This document shows, piece by piece, positions 5,966 through 7,001 of a stretch of DNA of 7,001 nucleotides. The translations under genes were made by a program, and so were the position numbers. Origin of the DNA: an uncultured Clostridia bacterium (GTDB taxonomy: Bacteria; Bacillota; Clostridia; Oscillospirales; Acutalibacteraceae); contig CALZMC010000026.1 of NCBI GenBank assembly GCA_945788455.1, positions 1 to 7,001 of the forward strand, in the 5' to 3' direction. How positions within the stretch are numbered: position 1 is the stretch's first letter; every line of letters starts with the position of its first letter. The notes beneath the pieces are model-generated. The model did no database searches and had not been told where the DNA came from. It saw only the letters and a list, made by a program, of their open reading frames with translations.

Positions 5966-7001
5966 ATGTGCGGAATTGCAGGAATTTTATCTTCAGGCAT
6001 AGACTTGAGAGCCGAAAAGCCGATGATAGAAAAGGTCAGCGATACATTAAAAATGAGGGGCCCTGACTCAAAGGGCGAATATATCGAGCGCTCTGTCGCG
6101 CTGATTCATAGGCGACTGGCAGTAATTGATGTCGAAAGAGGCGCTCAGCCGATGTTTTTCGGCAAGTATGTTATCGTCTATAACGGCGAGCTTTATAATA
6201 CCGATGAGGTAAGAGAAATGCTGACCTCAAGCGGTTACACCTTCGATACTCATTGTGATACGGAGGTTGTGCTAAAGGCATTTGACAAGTGGCAGGAGGA
6301 CAGCGTAAAAAAGCTCAACGGAATTTTTGCCTATGCGATTTATAACAAGGACGACAAGAGCCTCTATATAGCAAGAGACAGGATAGGTGTTAAGCCTCTT
6401 TATTATTCAAAAAAGGGCGACCAGCTATGCTTTGCAAGCAGAATAAGCAGTATTCTGTGTATGCCGAATATAAGCACTAAGGTTGACGAAAACGGGCTCA
6501 ATGAGATATTTATGCTCGGCCCTGCAAAGACTGTCGGAAACGGAATTTTTAAGGATATCAGCGAGCTTCCTCCTGCAAGCTATATGACCTATAAAAACGG
6601 AGAATTAAAAATTTCAACATATTGGAGGCTGACGGCAGAGCATAATTTTGAGAGCGAGAATGAGGCTGTTGAGCATACTCACTATCTTGTTAAAGACTCA
6701 ATAAAGCGTCAGCTTGTCAGCGATGTTGCACTTGCAACATTTCTCAGCGGAGGTCTTGACAGCTCGATTATTTCAAGGGTTGCAAGCGACACCTATAAGG
6801 AAAAGGGCGAGACGCTGAACACATATTCTGTTGACTATGTTGACAACGATATTTATTTCAAAAAAAGCTTGTTTCAGCCGAACAAGGACAGCGATTATAT
6901 CGGCTTGATTAGTGATTATATCGGCTCAAATCATCACAATGTTGTGCTTAATAACAACGATGTTGCAATGGCTTTGGCAGACGCTGTTATAGCAAGGGGA
7001 G
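5966..7001 (+). CDS. asnB: Asparagine synthetase B, glutamine-hydrolysing (3'-truncated by the window edge)
   Basis: AsnB makes asparagine from aspartate, ATP and glutamine-derived ammonia in the cytosol. The first 345 codons are present, a little over half of the roughly 600-residue family length. The N-terminal class II glutamine amidotransferase domain starts MCGIAG, so Cys2 becomes the N-terminal nucleophile after Met removal. It also shows RGPDSKG at 31-37, HRRLAVID at 48-55, YNGELYN at 72-78, CDTEVVL at 97-103 and ARDRIGVKPLYY at 136-147. The synthetase domain has the ATP-pyrophosphatase P-loop SGGLDSS at 261-267, and SNHHNVVL at 321-328 is also family-like. No defect is seen. The start is fixed by AGAGGTGAT and by the need for Cys2. 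Because the 3' half is missing, specialised AsnB-like amide transferases (for example wall-modifying LtsA/AsnB types) cannot be wholly excluded. Confidence 0.93.
   Translation, partial: MCGIAGILSSGIDLRAEKPMIEKVSDTLKMRGPDSKGEYIERSVALIHRRLAVIDVERGAQPMFFGKYVIVYNGELYNTDEVREMLTSSGYTFDTHCDTEVVLKAFDKWQEDSVKKLNGIFAYAIYNKDDKSLYIARDRIGVKPLYYSKKGDQLCFASRISSILCMPNISTKVDENGLNEIFMLGPAKTVGNGIFKDISELPPASYMTYKNGELKISTYWRLTAEHNFESENEAVEHTHYLVKDSIKRQLVSDVALATFLSGGLDSSIISRVASDTYKEKGETLNTYSVDYVDNDIYFKKSLFQPNKDSDYIGLISDYIGSNHHNVVLNNNDVAMALADAVIARG

Noticed and set aside
1..7001. CRISPR array, mobile element, tRNA, defence or toxin-antitoxin system
   Set aside because: No spaced repeats, terminal inverted repeats, transposase or integrase signatures, cloverleaf genes or toxin-like gene pairs were seen on either strand.

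Overview
The window is an ordinary-looking stretch of chromosome from a low-to-moderate-GC, Gram-positive anaerobe, most likely a gut-type Clostridia (Ruminococcaceae/Lachnospiraceae-like). That placement is inferred from the Firmicutes style of the MgtE, PgcA-type phosphohexomutase, YifB/ComM, stand-alone LUD and AsnB proteins, from strong AGGAGG/GGTGAT-type ribosome binding sites, and from consensus sigma-A promoters in AT-rich gaps. No rRNA, tRNA, CRISPR array, insertion sequence, phage gene or recognisable defence system was seen.

Layout. (1) 1-1253, plus strand: the 3' nine-tenths or so of a magnesium transporter gene (mgtE), cut by the left edge. (2) 1285-1315: a perfect 13-bp hairpin between convergent genes. 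(3) 1330-3150, minus strand: an operon of a phospho-sugar mutase (pgcA-type) followed 12 nt later by a 31-codon gene for a single-span membrane miniprotein. (4) 3151-3254: a compact divergent promoter region in which the two -35 boxes overlap on opposite strands. (5) 3255-5428, plus strand: a tightly coupled pair, comM (YifB-type AAA+ ATPase) and a stand-alone LUD-domain protein, 2 nt apart. (6) 5429-5557: a gap with a near-consensus promoter and a 10-bp tandem repeat. (7) 5558-5890: a 110-residue ORF that looks like an amidohydrolase whose catalytic barrel has been removed in frame. (8) 5966 to the right edge: the 5' half of asnB, a glutamine-dependent asparagine synthetase, whose Shine-Dalgarno sequence lies inside a terminator-like hairpin.

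The genes do not form one pathway. They cover Mg2+ uptake, glucose-1-P/glucose-6-P interconversion, recombination or natural transformation, a redox-type LUD protein and asparagine synthesis. I see no convincing undescribed multi-gene system. The most interesting items are the barrel-less amidohydrolase relic, the asnB leader hairpin with a nested -10 box, the unlisted membrane miniprotein behind the mutase gene, and the overlapping divergent promoters.
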